Source: Apibacter raozihei
GTDB lineage: Bacteria; Bacteroidota; Bacteroidia; Flavobacteriales; Weeksellaceae
NCBI RefSeq assembly: GCF_004014855.1
Contig: NZ_CP034930.1
Span: 3,019,716 to 3,083,715 of the forward strand
DNA length: 64,000 bases
Direction of reading: 5' to 3'
Shown in pieces: positions 34,503-42,650 of this stretch. The notes under the pieces were generated by a model, which did no database searches, was not told the origin of the DNA, and saw only the letters and a program-made list of their open reading frames with translations. The number at the start of each line of letters is the position of its first letter. Within the stretch, counting starts at the first letter, position 1. The position numbers were made by a program, and so were the translations under genes.

Positions 34503-35651
34503 TTAATTTTGTTGCTGTAATCCTCTAGATATAACTATTTTTTGAATTTCGGAAGTTCCTTCGTATATCTGAGTTATTTTGGCGTCTCTCATCAATCTTT
34601 CAACGTGATATTCTTTCACATATCCATACCCACCAAATATCTGAACTGCTTCAATGGTAGTTTCCATCGCTATTCTGGATGCATATAATTTAGCCATTGC
34701 GCCGGATTGATCATAGTTTTTGCGGGTATCTTTATCCCATGCTGCTTTTAAGCATAAAAACCTTGCTGCCTGAATCTGTGTTGCCATATCTGCAAGTTTA
34801 AATGCTATCGCCTGATGATTAAAAATTTCTTTACCAAAAGTTTTTCTTTCCTGAGAATAATTTAAAGCCAATTCGTAAGCTCCGGAGGCTATTCCAAATG
34901 CTTGTGAAGCAATACCTATTCTTCCCCCTGCCAACGTTTTCATTGCAAATTTAAATCCGAATCCGTCCTCTCCTATCCTATTTTCTTTGGGAACTTTAAC
35001 ATCAGTGAACATTAGTGAATGAGTATCAGACCCCCTGATTCCTAATTTATTCTCTTTAGGCCCTATTTCAAAACCCTGCATATCTCTATCAACAATGAAA
35101 ACGTTTATTCCTTTATGTCCTTTATCCTGATGTGTCTGAGCAACTACCAGATAAACCGAAGCTGAATTTCCGTTAGTTATCCAGTTTTTTGTTCCATTTA
35201 ACAGATAAAAATCTCCCATATCTACTGCTGTTGTATGCTGACGGGTCGCATCTGAACCTGCCTCTGGTTCTGATAAAGCAAATGCTCCTAAAATTTCACC
35301 CTTCGATAATCGGGGTAAATATTTTTGTTTCTGTTCTTCGGTTCCATATTCTTCTATTCCCCAACAAACCAATGAATTATTTACAGACATAATCACAGCT
35401 GAGGAAGCATCTATTTTTGAAATTTCTTCCATAGCAAGCACATAGGAAACTGTGTCCATTCCACTCCCACCGTAATTTGGATCAACCATCATTCCTAAAA
35501 AACCCAGTCCTCCCATTTTTTTTATCTGATCAGTAGGGAATTTTTGTAATTCATCTCTTTCTATAACTCCAGGTAATAATTCACTTTGAGCAAAATCTCT
35601 CGCAGCTTGTTTTATCATTTCCTGCTCTTCAGTTAATTGAAAATCTATCAT
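34503..35651 (-). CDS. Acyl-CoA dehydrogenase
   Basis: This 382-residue FAD enzyme introduces the alpha-beta double bond in acyl-CoA during fatty acid or branched-chain amino acid breakdown. Seen motifs: FALSEPEAGSDATRQ, WITNGNSAS, RIGIASQAFGIASGAYE, QIFGGYGYVKEYHVERLMRD and the catalytic Glu in IYEGTSEIQK. The frame can extend 30 codons upstream to an ATG at 35741, but that extension (MINIISIKIIIFSTSNN...) is low-complexity. The start MIDFQLTEEQEMIKQAARDF at 35651 is the family start. Its closest type is short-chain or butyryl-CoA dehydrogenase. It is monocistronic. Confidence 0.93.
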   Translation of the reverse strand: MIDFQLTEEQEMIKQAARDFAQSELLPGVIERDELQKFPTDQIKKMGGLGFLGMMVDPNYGGSGMDTVSYVLAMEEISKIDASSAVIMSVNNSLVCWGIEEYGTEEQKQKYLPRLSKGEILGAFALSEPEAGSDATRQHTTAVDMGDFYLLNGTKNWITNGNSASVYLVVAQTHQDKGHKGINVFIVDRDMQGFEIGPKENKLGIRGSDTHSLMFTDVKVPKENRIGEDGFGFKFAMKTLAGGRIGIASQAFGIASGAYELALNYSQERKTFGKEIFNHQAIAFKLADMATQIQAARFLCLKAAWDKDTRKNYDQSGAMAKLYASRIAMETTIEAVQIFGGYGYVKEYHVERLMRDAKITQIYEGTSEIQKIVISRGLQQQN

Positions 35652-35750
35652 AAGCTGTAATTTTAAATTTATAGCAATTAATAACCCCTTATTATTACTT
35701 GTACTAAATATAATAATTTTTATTGAGATTATATTTATCAAATCAATAAA

Positions 35751-35787
35751 AAATGCCGGATTTATTTATGAAATAAATCCGGCATTT
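35751..35787. terminator. Long perfect hairpin, terminator of the AhpD-like region
   Basis: A 17-bp perfect stem (AAATGCCGGATTTATTT with its complement) around an ATG loop lies between 35651 and 35819. It is positioned to end the AhpD-like transcript and insulate the acyl-CoA dehydrogenase gene. Confidence 0.75.
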
Positions 35788-35818
35788 AAAAATTTTAGTT
35801 AAAATTCAGTTTATTTTG

Positions 35819-36262
35819 CTATACACTTTCAGGAAACATTTTTGTTGATATTGCTATACGATTCCAAGAGTTGATAATGGTTATGGCCATCAATATTTGG
35901 GCTAAATATTTTTCTCCTAACAATTGAAGCGCTTCTTCATAGGTTTCATCGCTCACCCCTTTCTTATTAATCAAAGTAACCTCTTCAGTCAGTTGTAATA
36001 TAATTCTTTCTTCTTTTGTAAAAAAAGGTACTTCTCTCCACACTCCTACTAAATTAATACGTTTTTGCGTTTCACCTGTTTTAAGAGCCTCTCTTGTATG
36101 TAAATCTAAACAGAAGGCACACCCATTTATTTGTGAAGCTCTTATTTTTAATAATTCTCTATGAGTCATAGTTATTTCAGAATTATCTAAATATTTTTCG
36201 AAACTATACATAATTTTATAAGCTTCAGGCTCTAATTTACTCATGTTTAACCTTGTATCCAT
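35819..36262 (-). CDS. AhpD-like carboxymuconolactone decarboxylase family protein
   Basis: This 147-residue protein belongs to the CMD/AhpD fold. The active-site motif is GCAFCLDLHTREAL with Cys48, Cys51 and His55, as in AhpD alkylhydroperoxidases. It therefore probably acts as a thiol peroxidase in oxidative stress defence rather than as a decarboxylase. It forms trimers or hexamers in known relatives. It stands next to the Crp-type regulator gene but on its own transcript, judged by the 66-bp gap. Confidence 0.85.
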   Translation of the reverse strand: MDTRLNMSKLEPEAYKIMYSFEKYLDNSEITMTHRELLKIRASQINGCAFCLDLHTREALKTGETQKRINLVGVWREVPFFTKEERIILQLTEEVTLINKKGVSDETYEEALQLLGEKYLAQILMAITIINSWNRIAISTKMFPESV

Positions 36263-36328
36263 AATGAAATATTTTAAATTATTGACTACAAAGTTTGCAA
36301 TTCATTCCCGAAAAAAAATTAAGCCTGT

Positions 36329-36904
36329 TTAAGAAATGCTCCCTTTTCTAATTTCGCTTACATATTCTGGTGTAAGCCCTAAAAATGTTGATAAAATTTT
36401 CTGCGATACTCTTTGAACAAATTGAGGATAACTTTGTACAAAAGTTAAAAAAAGCTCTTTTTTGGGGGTTGTTAAAATAAGATATATTCTATGCATAGCT
36501 GCTGCAAAGGCGCGTTCTAACAACATTCTGAAATATTTTTCCAGTTTAGGAATTTCTTCCAGCAATTCATCCAGTTTTTTTCTGTTAATTTTCAGTACTT
36601 CTGCATTTTCAAGTGCCTGGATATAATACACAGAAGACTTATCCTTACCAAAGCTGTCGTAATCGGTAATCCACCAATTTTCGATAGCAAATTGTATGGT
36701 TTGTTCTTTTCCTTCTTCAGTAAAGGTATACATTCTACATACTCCTGAAATTATAAAATAATTATACTGACATTTATCTCCTTGTTTTAGTAAATACTCT
36801 TTCTTGTTTATTTTCTGGTAAGTAAAGTAGTTGGTTAATTTGTTTTTGTCTTCGTTAGTCAGGAGCACGTAATTTTCTATGTGCTGAATTAGTTCTAAAT
36901 ACAC
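36329..36904 (-). CDS. Crp/Fnr-family regulator
   Basis: This 191-residue protein has an N-terminal cyclic-nucleotide-binding fold (YLLKQGDKCQYNYFIISGVCRMY) with no clear cyclic AMP phosphate-binding RxS signature. A C-terminal helix-turn-helix follows (RVSQKILSTFLGLTPEYVSEIRK). There are no Fnr-type iron-sulfur cysteines. Length and style match the small Crp/Fnr proteins common in Bacteroidota, many of which control oxidative stress or unknown targets. The start is a GTG that overlaps the TAG stop of the GNAT gene by one base (TAGTG), so the two are coupled. Confidence 0.85.
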   Translation of the reverse strand: MYLELIQHIENYVLLTNEDKNKLTNYFTYQKINKKEYLLKQGDKCQYNYFIISGVCRMYTFTEEGKEQTIQFAIENWWITDYDSFGKDKSSVYYIQALENAEVLKINRKKLDELLEEIPKLEKYFRMLLERAFAAAMHRIYLILTTPKKELFLTFVQSYPQFVQRVSQKILSTFLGLTPEYVSEIRKGSIS

Positions 36905-37326
36905 TATAATTTTTTTATTAAATATTTGGGGTCTTCTTTATATCCTTGCCTTGTATAAAATTTTTGAGCTAATAGCCTACGACTTTGAGTGTGAAGTTCT
37001 ATTCTATCACATTTTTTTTCTTTAGCTAGTTGAGTGCAATATTCTTCAATTTCTCTACCAATTCCATTACTTCTTATTTTTTGTTCTACCGCAAAATAAG
37101 ATATTCTTAGATAGTCTCCTTCTCTGGCTAATTGAGGGATAAAGTGCAAAGAGATAAAAGCAACAACACTACTTTCTTTTTCATATACTAATAATTCGGC
37201 ATCCTCATTATTAATGAGAATTTTAATTTTATCGGATAAAAATCCTTTTGAAACCGGATAATCCAATTGTTTCAAGAGTTCCCTTATGGCTGGTTCATCA
37301 TTGACTGTTGCTTTTCTTATACTCAT
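36904..37326 (-). CDS. GNAT-family N-acetyltransferase
   Basis: This 140-residue acetyltransferase starts MSIRKATVNDEPAIRELLKQL and has the acetyl-CoA-binding region VEQKIRSNGIGREIEEYCTQL with the Q/RxxGxG/A pattern. The substrate is unknown. It lies 12 bp after the agmatine deiminase gene and is coupled to the Crp-like gene. A role in modifying a polyamine-pathway metabolite is possible but only inferred from position. Confidence 0.85.
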   Translation of the reverse strand: MSIRKATVNDEPAIRELLKQLDYPVSKGFLSDKIKILINNEDAELLVYEKESSVVAFISLHFIPQLAREGDYLRISYFAVEQKIRSNGIGREIEEYCTQLAKEKKCDRIELHTQSRRLLAQKFYTRQGYKEDPKYLIKKL

Positions 37327-37338
37327 TTTGTATTCTAT

Positions 37339-38427
37339 TTAGATAGCAGGCTCCTGCTGGCTAAGGCAATGAAAACTTCCTAACCCCCATACAATATCTG
37401 TAGAATCAATACCTATCACTTTTCTATCAGGAAAACACCGTGCAATAATATCTAATGCCACTTTGTCTTTTTCACAATTAAATATGGGTACAATAACGGA
37501 TTTATTAGCAATATAAAAATTTGCATAGGATGCCGGTAAGCGATATCCTTCATAAACCACAGGATCAGGCATGGGTAGTTCAATAACATTCAATGGATCT
37601 CCATTCAATAATTTCATTTCTTTCAACTGCTTAAGATTTTCTTGAAGAATTTCAAAATTATCATCTTGCGGGTTATCTTCTACCACTGTTAATACCGTAT
37701 TTTCATTAACAAACCGAACGGTATCATCTATGTGTCCGTCGGTATCATCCCCCACAATACCATCGCCTACCCAAAGCACTTGTTTAACTCCATAAAAATC
37801 CATCAGATACTTTTCTATTTCTGACTGATTTAAATGTGGATTGCGATTCTTATTTAAAAGACAGGAACGTGAAGTTATTACTGTTCCATTTCCATTAAAT
37901 TCAACGGAACCACCTTCCATAATAATTCCAGGGATAAAAACAGGCAGTTTTTCTTCTTTTGCTATGTGAAGTGGAATTTCATTATCTAAATGAAACGGAG
38001 GATATTTATCACCCCAGGCATTAAAATTCCATTTAACCAACACTTTTTTGTGCTCAAGGGAATTCGGATTGATAAGAAAGGCAGGACCATGATCTCTACA
38101 CCAGGCATCATTCGTTGGATGAATATAAAAATTTATTTTATCTAAGTCGGCCTCTGTGTTCTGTAATATTTGTAAAGCAAATTCTTTCATTTTTACGTCT
38201 ACAACATTAATATTTACCACTTCACCTTGTGAAACCTCTGCTATAAACTCTGCATATGGTTTAAATATTTTATCTATTTTACCCGGCCAGGAAGATTCTT
38301 TATGAGGCCAGGACAACCAGGTTGCTTTGTGAGGTGCAAATTCTGCAGGAAAGTAGTATCCAAGCTCTGCTGGAGTTTTTCCTTGAAATTCGGCTGGTGT
38401 ATATACATTTAAATCTTTAAAAGTCAT
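37339..38427 (-). CDS. aguA: Agmatine deiminase (peptidylarginine-deiminase family)
   Basis: This 362-residue guanidino-group hydrolase converts agmatine to N-carbamoylputrescine and ammonia on the way to putrescine. Family motifs are ATWLSWPHKESSWPG, DAWCRDHGPAF, IMEGGSVEFNGNGTV, DGHIDDTVRFV and the nucleophile Cys354 in GSFHCLSQQEPA. Length and ending match agmatine deiminases rather than secreted peptidylarginine deiminases; no signal peptide is present. It is the first gene of a cluster with a GNAT enzyme and a Crp-like regulator. Confidence 0.88.
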   Translation of the reverse strand: MTFKDLNVYTPAEFQGKTPAELGYYFPAEFAPHKATWLSWPHKESSWPGKIDKIFKPYAEFIAEVSQGEVVNINVVDVKMKEFALQILQNTEADLDKINFYIHPTNDAWCRDHGPAFLINPNSLEHKKVLVKWNFNAWGDKYPPFHLDNEIPLHIAKEEKLPVFIPGIIMEGGSVEFNGNGTVITSRSCLLNKNRNPHLNQSEIEKYLMDFYGVKQVLWVGDGIVGDDTDGHIDDTVRFVNENTVLTVVEDNPQDDNFEILQENLKQLKEMKLLNGDPLNVIELPMPDPVVYEGYRLPASYANFYIANKSVIVPIFNCEKDKVALDIIARCFPDRKVIGIDSTDIVWGLGSFHCLSQQEPAI

Positions 38428-38548
38428 ATTCTTATGATTATATTTAATCCTGAATTAATAAATTAACTTGAACAAAATTACTGAAATAAAAAAAAATAAA
38501 CTATTTTTGCATGGTTTTATTTGTTCTACTAATTTGACACATGATAAA

Positions 38549-39007
38549 GTGATTGCTTCTTTAAAAAGACATAAACGACAACTTATACTGTTCTTCATAG
38601 CCGGGGTTCTTAGTGCTATCATTGAAATTTCTTTAATGAAAATCTTAAGTTTACCTCAAATGTTGCCCAGCATTTTTTCTTTTGAAAATAAATCGTATTC
38701 TTATCCTATTTCTAATTTGCTTTCAACAGGAGGTGGAATTTTAAGTAATTATTTTTTTAGTATACGATACGTTTTTGAAAGAGGAAAACACTCCAAGAAA
38801 AAAGAATTTTATCTTTTTATTACTCTTTCTATAATTACCATGTTTATGAGCTGGGGTATTTTCGCTTTATTTCATTCGTTTATAAATAAACCTGTCAACT
38901 TGTTGGTTTATACTGTTGGCGATATCGTTTTCTGTAAAGCTGCCGCAATTTTTCTGGTTTCCCTGGTAAATTATGTTGCTAAAAAGAAAATTGTTTTTTC
39001 TAACTAG
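38549..39007 (+). CDS. GtrA-family membrane protein, copy 1
   Basis: This protein has about four transmembrane helices and the GtrA/DPMS pattern (QLILFFIAGVLSAIIEI, GGGILSNYFFSIRYVFERGK, VNYVAKKKIVFS). GtrA proteins move or anchor lipid-linked sugars in the membrane. I place the start at the GTG at 38549, not the TTG at 38468. This gives 152 residues, exactly the length of the paralogue downstream, and aligns MIASLKRHKRQ with its MILAIKKHKRQ. A TATTTTTG promoter element at 38502-38509 would also fall inside the longer frame. The two copies are separated by 87 bp. Confidence 0.75.
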   Translation: MIASLKRHKRQLILFFIAGVLSAIIEISLMKILSLPQMLPSIFSFENKSYSYPISNLLSTGGGILSNYFFSIRYVFERGKHSKKKEFYLFITLSIITMFMSWGIFALFHSFINKPVNLLVYTVGDIVFCKAAAIFLVSLVNYVAKKKIVFSN

Positions 39008-39094
39008 CAAAGATTAAATAATTCTTACTTACCTGTATAGTAGCTTTACAAAGAATTATTTTGTCTAATCATCTATTTAACTAAAATATTTTAT

Positions 39095-39553
39095 ATGATC
39101 TTAGCCATTAAAAAGCATAAAAGACAAGTATTCTTATTTTTAATTGCTGGTGCAGTCAGTGCCTGTATTGAAATTTTTTCACTTCTAATTTTTGAAAAAT
39201 TTCTACCTGTATATTTTTCTTTTGAAAACTTAAAAAACGGATATCCTTTATCCAGTATACTTGCTACCGGGGCTGGAATTTTAAGTAATTATATATTAAG
39301 CATTCGATATGTTTTTAAACGTGGAAAACATTCTAAAAGGAAAGAATTCTCTCTTTTTCTAATTTTATCTATAGGAACTGTGATAATGACCTGGGCATTA
39401 TTTACCTTTTTTCTATCAATATCCACACATCTTTTTAGTGATATAGTATTTAAACATTCAAAATTGAATATTATTTTTAGCAGAGCTGCTGCTATTTCCA
39501 TAGTATCAGTTTTGAACTATTGGTTAAAAAAGAAACTTGTGTTTACGAGTTAA
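39095..39553 (+). CDS. GtrA-family membrane protein, copy 2
   Basis: This 152-residue paralogue of the preceding gene has the same four-helix GtrA layout (QVFLFLIAGAVSACIEIF, GAGILSNYILSIRYVFKRGK, LNYWLKKKLVFTS). The pair is a tandem duplication that has diverged clearly in sequence. The physiological cargo is unknown; a role with polyprenyl-phosphate sugars and surface glycans is the usual suggestion. It is convergent with the LD-carboxypeptidase gene, 4 bp away. Confidence 0.8.
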   Translation: MILAIKKHKRQVFLFLIAGAVSACIEIFSLLIFEKFLPVYFSFENLKNGYPLSSILATGAGILSNYILSIRYVFKRGKHSKRKEFSLFLILSIGTVIMTWALFTFFLSISTHLFSDIVFKHSKLNIIFSRAAAISIVSVLNYWLKKKLVFTS

Positions 39554-39557
39554 TATA

Positions 39558-40478
39558 TTAAAGATTATTAGTAATAACTACCTTGTCTTTGGTGACAATC
39601 AGTTTAGTACCTGCTCCCATAATCAATGCCCTAGTATCGTAGATATGTCCTGTAGGAAATCCAAAAACTTTAGGTATATGATAATTTTTAAATCTTTCCG
39701 AAATCACTTCGTATGCCAGACTATCAAACGGTTCGTCATATTGACTATTTTCTTCCTTTGAATCCATTTTAGTAAAGCCACCGACTATTAATCCTGTAAT
39801 ACCTTTCAGAGCTCCTGCTCTCTCCAAACCTATAAGCATGCGGTCAATATGATAATAATTTTCATACCAATCTTCAATAAAAAGAATTTTATCTTTAAAA
39901 TGGTCTAATGTGTTACTACCTAATAAACTATATAATATTGATAAGTTTCCTCCAGTTAGAAGTCCTTGCGCCTCGCCTTGTTGATTAAATGAATCGGGGG
40001 AAATTGTATAATTTAAACTTTGCTGTTGAAGTGCTTGAGTTAAAGTTGAGTAAGTATCCTGAGATTGTCCTTGTGGAAGCGGTTTACATACTGTAGCATG
40101 AAGACTGGGAAATCCTCTTCGGTTAAAGTGTTGATGAAATACTGTATTATCTGAATAACCTATCAGCCATTTGGGATTTTTTTTAAATTTATTAAGATTT
40201 AAACGATCTACAATTTGTACTCCTCCATATCCTCCTCTTGCAAACCATATTGCTTTGGCATAGGGATGATCTAAGGCCCACTGCAAATCACTTAACCGTT
40301 CTGGTGGCGTTCCTGAATACTTGTATGCAAAATTATATTGGTTAAAAGTATTCTGAGCTATTTCATAATTCCAATCATTAGCTTTTATTACATTTAACGC
40401 TGGCTGTATTTGATCCTCCGTAACCATTCCTGCAGGAGCTGTAATTAAAACTGTATCCCCTTTTTTTAATCTTTCCAT
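39558..40478 (-). CDS. LD-carboxypeptidase (S66 family)
   Basis: This 306-residue serine peptidase of the LdcA/MccF family cleaves the terminal D-Ala from the L-Lys/mDap tetrapeptide in peptidoglycan recycling. The catalytic Ser109 is in LIGYSDNT. The family segments WFARGGYGG, LTGGNLSILYSLLGS, LFIEDWYENYYHIDRML and VFGFPTGH (catalytic His) are all present. No signal peptide is seen, so it acts in the cytosol. It follows the haem-binding protein gene by 6 bp in an operon. Confidence 0.9.
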   Translation of the reverse strand: MERLKKGDTVLITAPAGMVTEDQIQPALNVIKANDWNYEIAQNTFNQYNFAYKYSGTPPERLSDLQWALDHPYAKAIWFARGGYGGVQIVDRLNLNKFKKNPKWLIGYSDNTVFHQHFNRRGFPSLHATVCKPLPQGQSQDTYSTLTQALQQQSLNYTISPDSFNQQGEAQGLLTGGNLSILYSLLGSNTLDHFKDKILFIEDWYENYYHIDRMLIGLERAGALKGITGLIVGGFTKMDSKEENSQYDEPFDSLAYEVISERFKNYHIPKVFGFPTGHIYDTRALIMGAGTKLIVTKDKVVITNNL

Positions 40479-40484
40479 ACCCTT

Positions 40485-40934
40485 TTATTTGTCACTTTTT
40501 TTATCGAAAATTTCAAACCAATTTAGTAAAATTGTTTTTTCTTGTGATGTAAGTTCTGCTTCCTTATGCATCCACACATAAGAGCTTAATGGCATTGTTT
40601 CTCTTTTTATAGCACTAACCAGTCCTGAATTTATGTGTTCTTTCTGATACATATTATAATTTCCGAATTCGGAGAAGTTTAAGTATTCTTTTCCTTCATT
40701 TATATGCCCTTTGATATACCAGGAAATGGGGGCTAAATTTGTATACCAGGGATACTTTACTTCATTCGAATGACAATCGTAACATGCCTTTTTAATAATT
40801 TCAGCTATCTGCGCTGGTGCATGTGTTATTTTAATATAATCTTTATTCGGATCTACCGGTGGATTATTTTTATCTATTCTTATAAGCTGTATAAGTAAAA
40901 TAACTATTACAATTATTCCTATTTTCTTTTTCAT
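40485..40934 (-). CDS. Haem-binding domain protein with CxxCH motif
   Basis: This 149-residue protein starts with a transmembrane helix (KKKIGIIVIVILLIQLIRI) and has the c-type haem motif CYDCH (Cys51, Cys54, His55). The following EVKYPWYTNLAPISWYIKGH, with an axial-ligand candidate His, is typical of the Bacteroidota haem-binding domain family. It should sit in the periplasm attached to the inner membrane. An electron carrier or sensor role is possible; the partner is unknown. It lies between an Ig-like lipoprotein gene and the LD-carboxypeptidase gene. Confidence 0.8.
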   Translation of the reverse strand: MKKKIGIIVIVILLIQLIRIDKNNPPVDPNKDYIKITHAPAQIAEIIKKACYDCHSNEVKYPWYTNLAPISWYIKGHINEGKEYLNFSEFGNYNMYQKEHINSGLVSAIKRETMPLSSYVWMHKEAELTSQEKTILLNWFEIFDKKSDK

Positions 40935-40971
40935 TTCCAGCTTTTGTGAATGTCTTTATACTTCATTTTTT

Positions 40972-42585
40972 CTATAAAACCCATACTTCATTAAGATTCC
41001 AAAAAGCTCTGACATCTATCGGAACAGGATATATATAAGTTTTTTCAGCCGGAATAAAGTGCTCTATATCTGCTGCATCCCAAATACCATTGTTATTTTC
41101 ATCTACCAGAATCCTGATAATATATTTACCCGGTTTTAAATTTTTAAATTCAAAGAAATCCTTTTCTCCATATATTTCCTGAATAGTCTCATATTTTTCT
41201 GTTAATAATTGAAAAAAGAATTTAGAATCGGGCTTATTTTGTATTCTCAGGCTTAAATTACCGTAATCGCTTTGTTTTTTGGTCTGAATAGAATAGCTAA
41301 GTGTATCTTTATTTTTCTGTCCTAAAAAGTCCTGAACTGCTTCAGAATTAATTTTGATTTCATACATTGTATCAAAAGTAATCGGAAACTTTATATTCAG
41401 CTTTCTGGCATCTCCTTCATCAATTTCTGCATCAAAATCCATAGGCTCTTTTCCCTTTAACAACTCAATCTTTTCTTTATTTACTTGATCTATATAATTA
41501 TTAGATTTTAATGTAAAAATAGTAGATGGAGTAATTTCTTTTTCTTCTGCTGACAAGGTTAGTTCTGATTCTGATTTTGGATCGTATAAAACATTCAGTG
41601 TATCTTTTTTTTCTTTGTATTGAGTCAGGAATTTTATCCTTCCTTTCTTATCTAATCCTTTTAACTCTTTACTGTTGAAATAAATATATAAACTATCTGC
41701 AAATGGTTTATGATTTTGTTTTATTTCCGGAAAATCTTTTTCTAAAGGTTTTATCTTAATATTTTCAGGATTACCCTTAAATTTAAATTTAATTACACCC
41801 AACGACTCCTGCTCTGCTCCTACTGCTTTATAAGCCTGTTTTAAAGGGGAAAGTATTAGATCGTAAGTTTCTCCTTTTTGTGGATCTACACTTTGTGTAT
41901 AAAATCCTGCATTTTCTTTGGCGGGATCTAATAGTAAGTTTGAATTTAAATCATTGAATACTATCAGCTTATAATTTCCCTGATGTAAATGTGTTAGCTT
42001 ATAAGCTCCTGTGGAATCTGTTCTTGATATATAATACGGTTTATTTTTCAAATTAATGGAATCTTTGCCTAAAGAATCCTGATAGATTTTATATAGTGAT
42101 ACTAAAACTGATTTTGGCGGATCTTTTTCAAGACTTTGTCTTACTCTTCCACTTAAACTTAAACTATCTATTCGGTTACCCGTAGAAAAGGTATACGAGA
42201 AGTTTGTTAATTTGTTTCCTTCATTATTATCCTGAATTGCTGAACCAAAATTAATCGTATAGGTAGTATTATTTTCCAACGGTTCAAAAAATTTTATTGA
42301 AATATATTTTCTGGCAGTTGATGATGGCTCAATTGAGGGTGTGATTTTAGGTGGCGGTGAAATAACAACTTGCTTGGAAATATCTTTAACAATTACATAT
42401 TCATCAAAATTGAGTGTAATTTCTTTAATTTTAGTGTCTACTTTTACAGCTAATGTATCGGGTTTAGAGCCTAAAAATTTGGGTGGTGTTATATCTTTGG
42501 GTCCTCCGCTTGGAGTTCCTACTCGTGCACAAGAAATTACCAGACAGCTAAGGATAAACAAATTAAGTGCTTTTTGCATATACAA
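40972..42585 (-). CDS. Ig-like domain lipoprotein
   Basis: This 537-residue protein has a lipobox LVISC (Cys19) and then ARVGTPSGGPKDITPPKF, an opening I associate with Bacteroidota Ig-like-domain lipoproteins. The first 130 residues form a Big_5/SbsA-type Ig domain (ITLNFDEYVIVKD, NTTYTINFGSAIQD). Later parts resemble carboxypeptidase-regulatory-like folds (GAYKLTHLHQGNYKLIVFND, KYIIRILVDENNNGIWDA). It is likely an envelope or surface protein that helps in assembly or adhesion; no enzymatic motif is seen. It is the first gene of the operon with the haem-binding and LD-carboxypeptidase genes. Confidence 0.8.
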   Translation of the reverse strand: MYMQKALNLFILSCLVISCARVGTPSGGPKDITPPKFLGSKPDTLAVKVDTKIKEITLNFDEYVIVKDISKQVVISPPPKITPSIEPSSTARKYISIKFFEPLENNTTYTINFGSAIQDNNEGNKLTNFSYTFSTGNRIDSLSLSGRVRQSLEKDPPKSVLVSLYKIYQDSLGKDSINLKNKPYYISRTDSTGAYKLTHLHQGNYKLIVFNDLNSNLLLDPAKENAGFYTQSVDPQKGETYDLILSPLKQAYKAVGAEQESLGVIKFKFKGNPENIKIKPLEKDFPEIKQNHKPFADSLYIYFNSKELKGLDKKGRIKFLTQYKEKKDTLNVLYDPKSESELTLSAEEKEITPSTIFTLKSNNYIDQVNKEKIELLKGKEPMDFDAEIDEGDARKLNIKFPITFDTMYEIKINSEAVQDFLGQKNKDTLSYSIQTKKQSDYGNLSLRIQNKPDSKFFFQLLTEKYETIQEIYGEKDFFEFKNLKPGKYIIRILVDENNNGIWDAADIEHFIPAEKTYIYPVPIDVRAFWNLNEVWVL

Positions 42586-42650
42586 AAATATATTTTTATA
42601 AATGCAAAGATACTTATTGTAATCTATTAATTTACAAACTTAGTTTTTAT

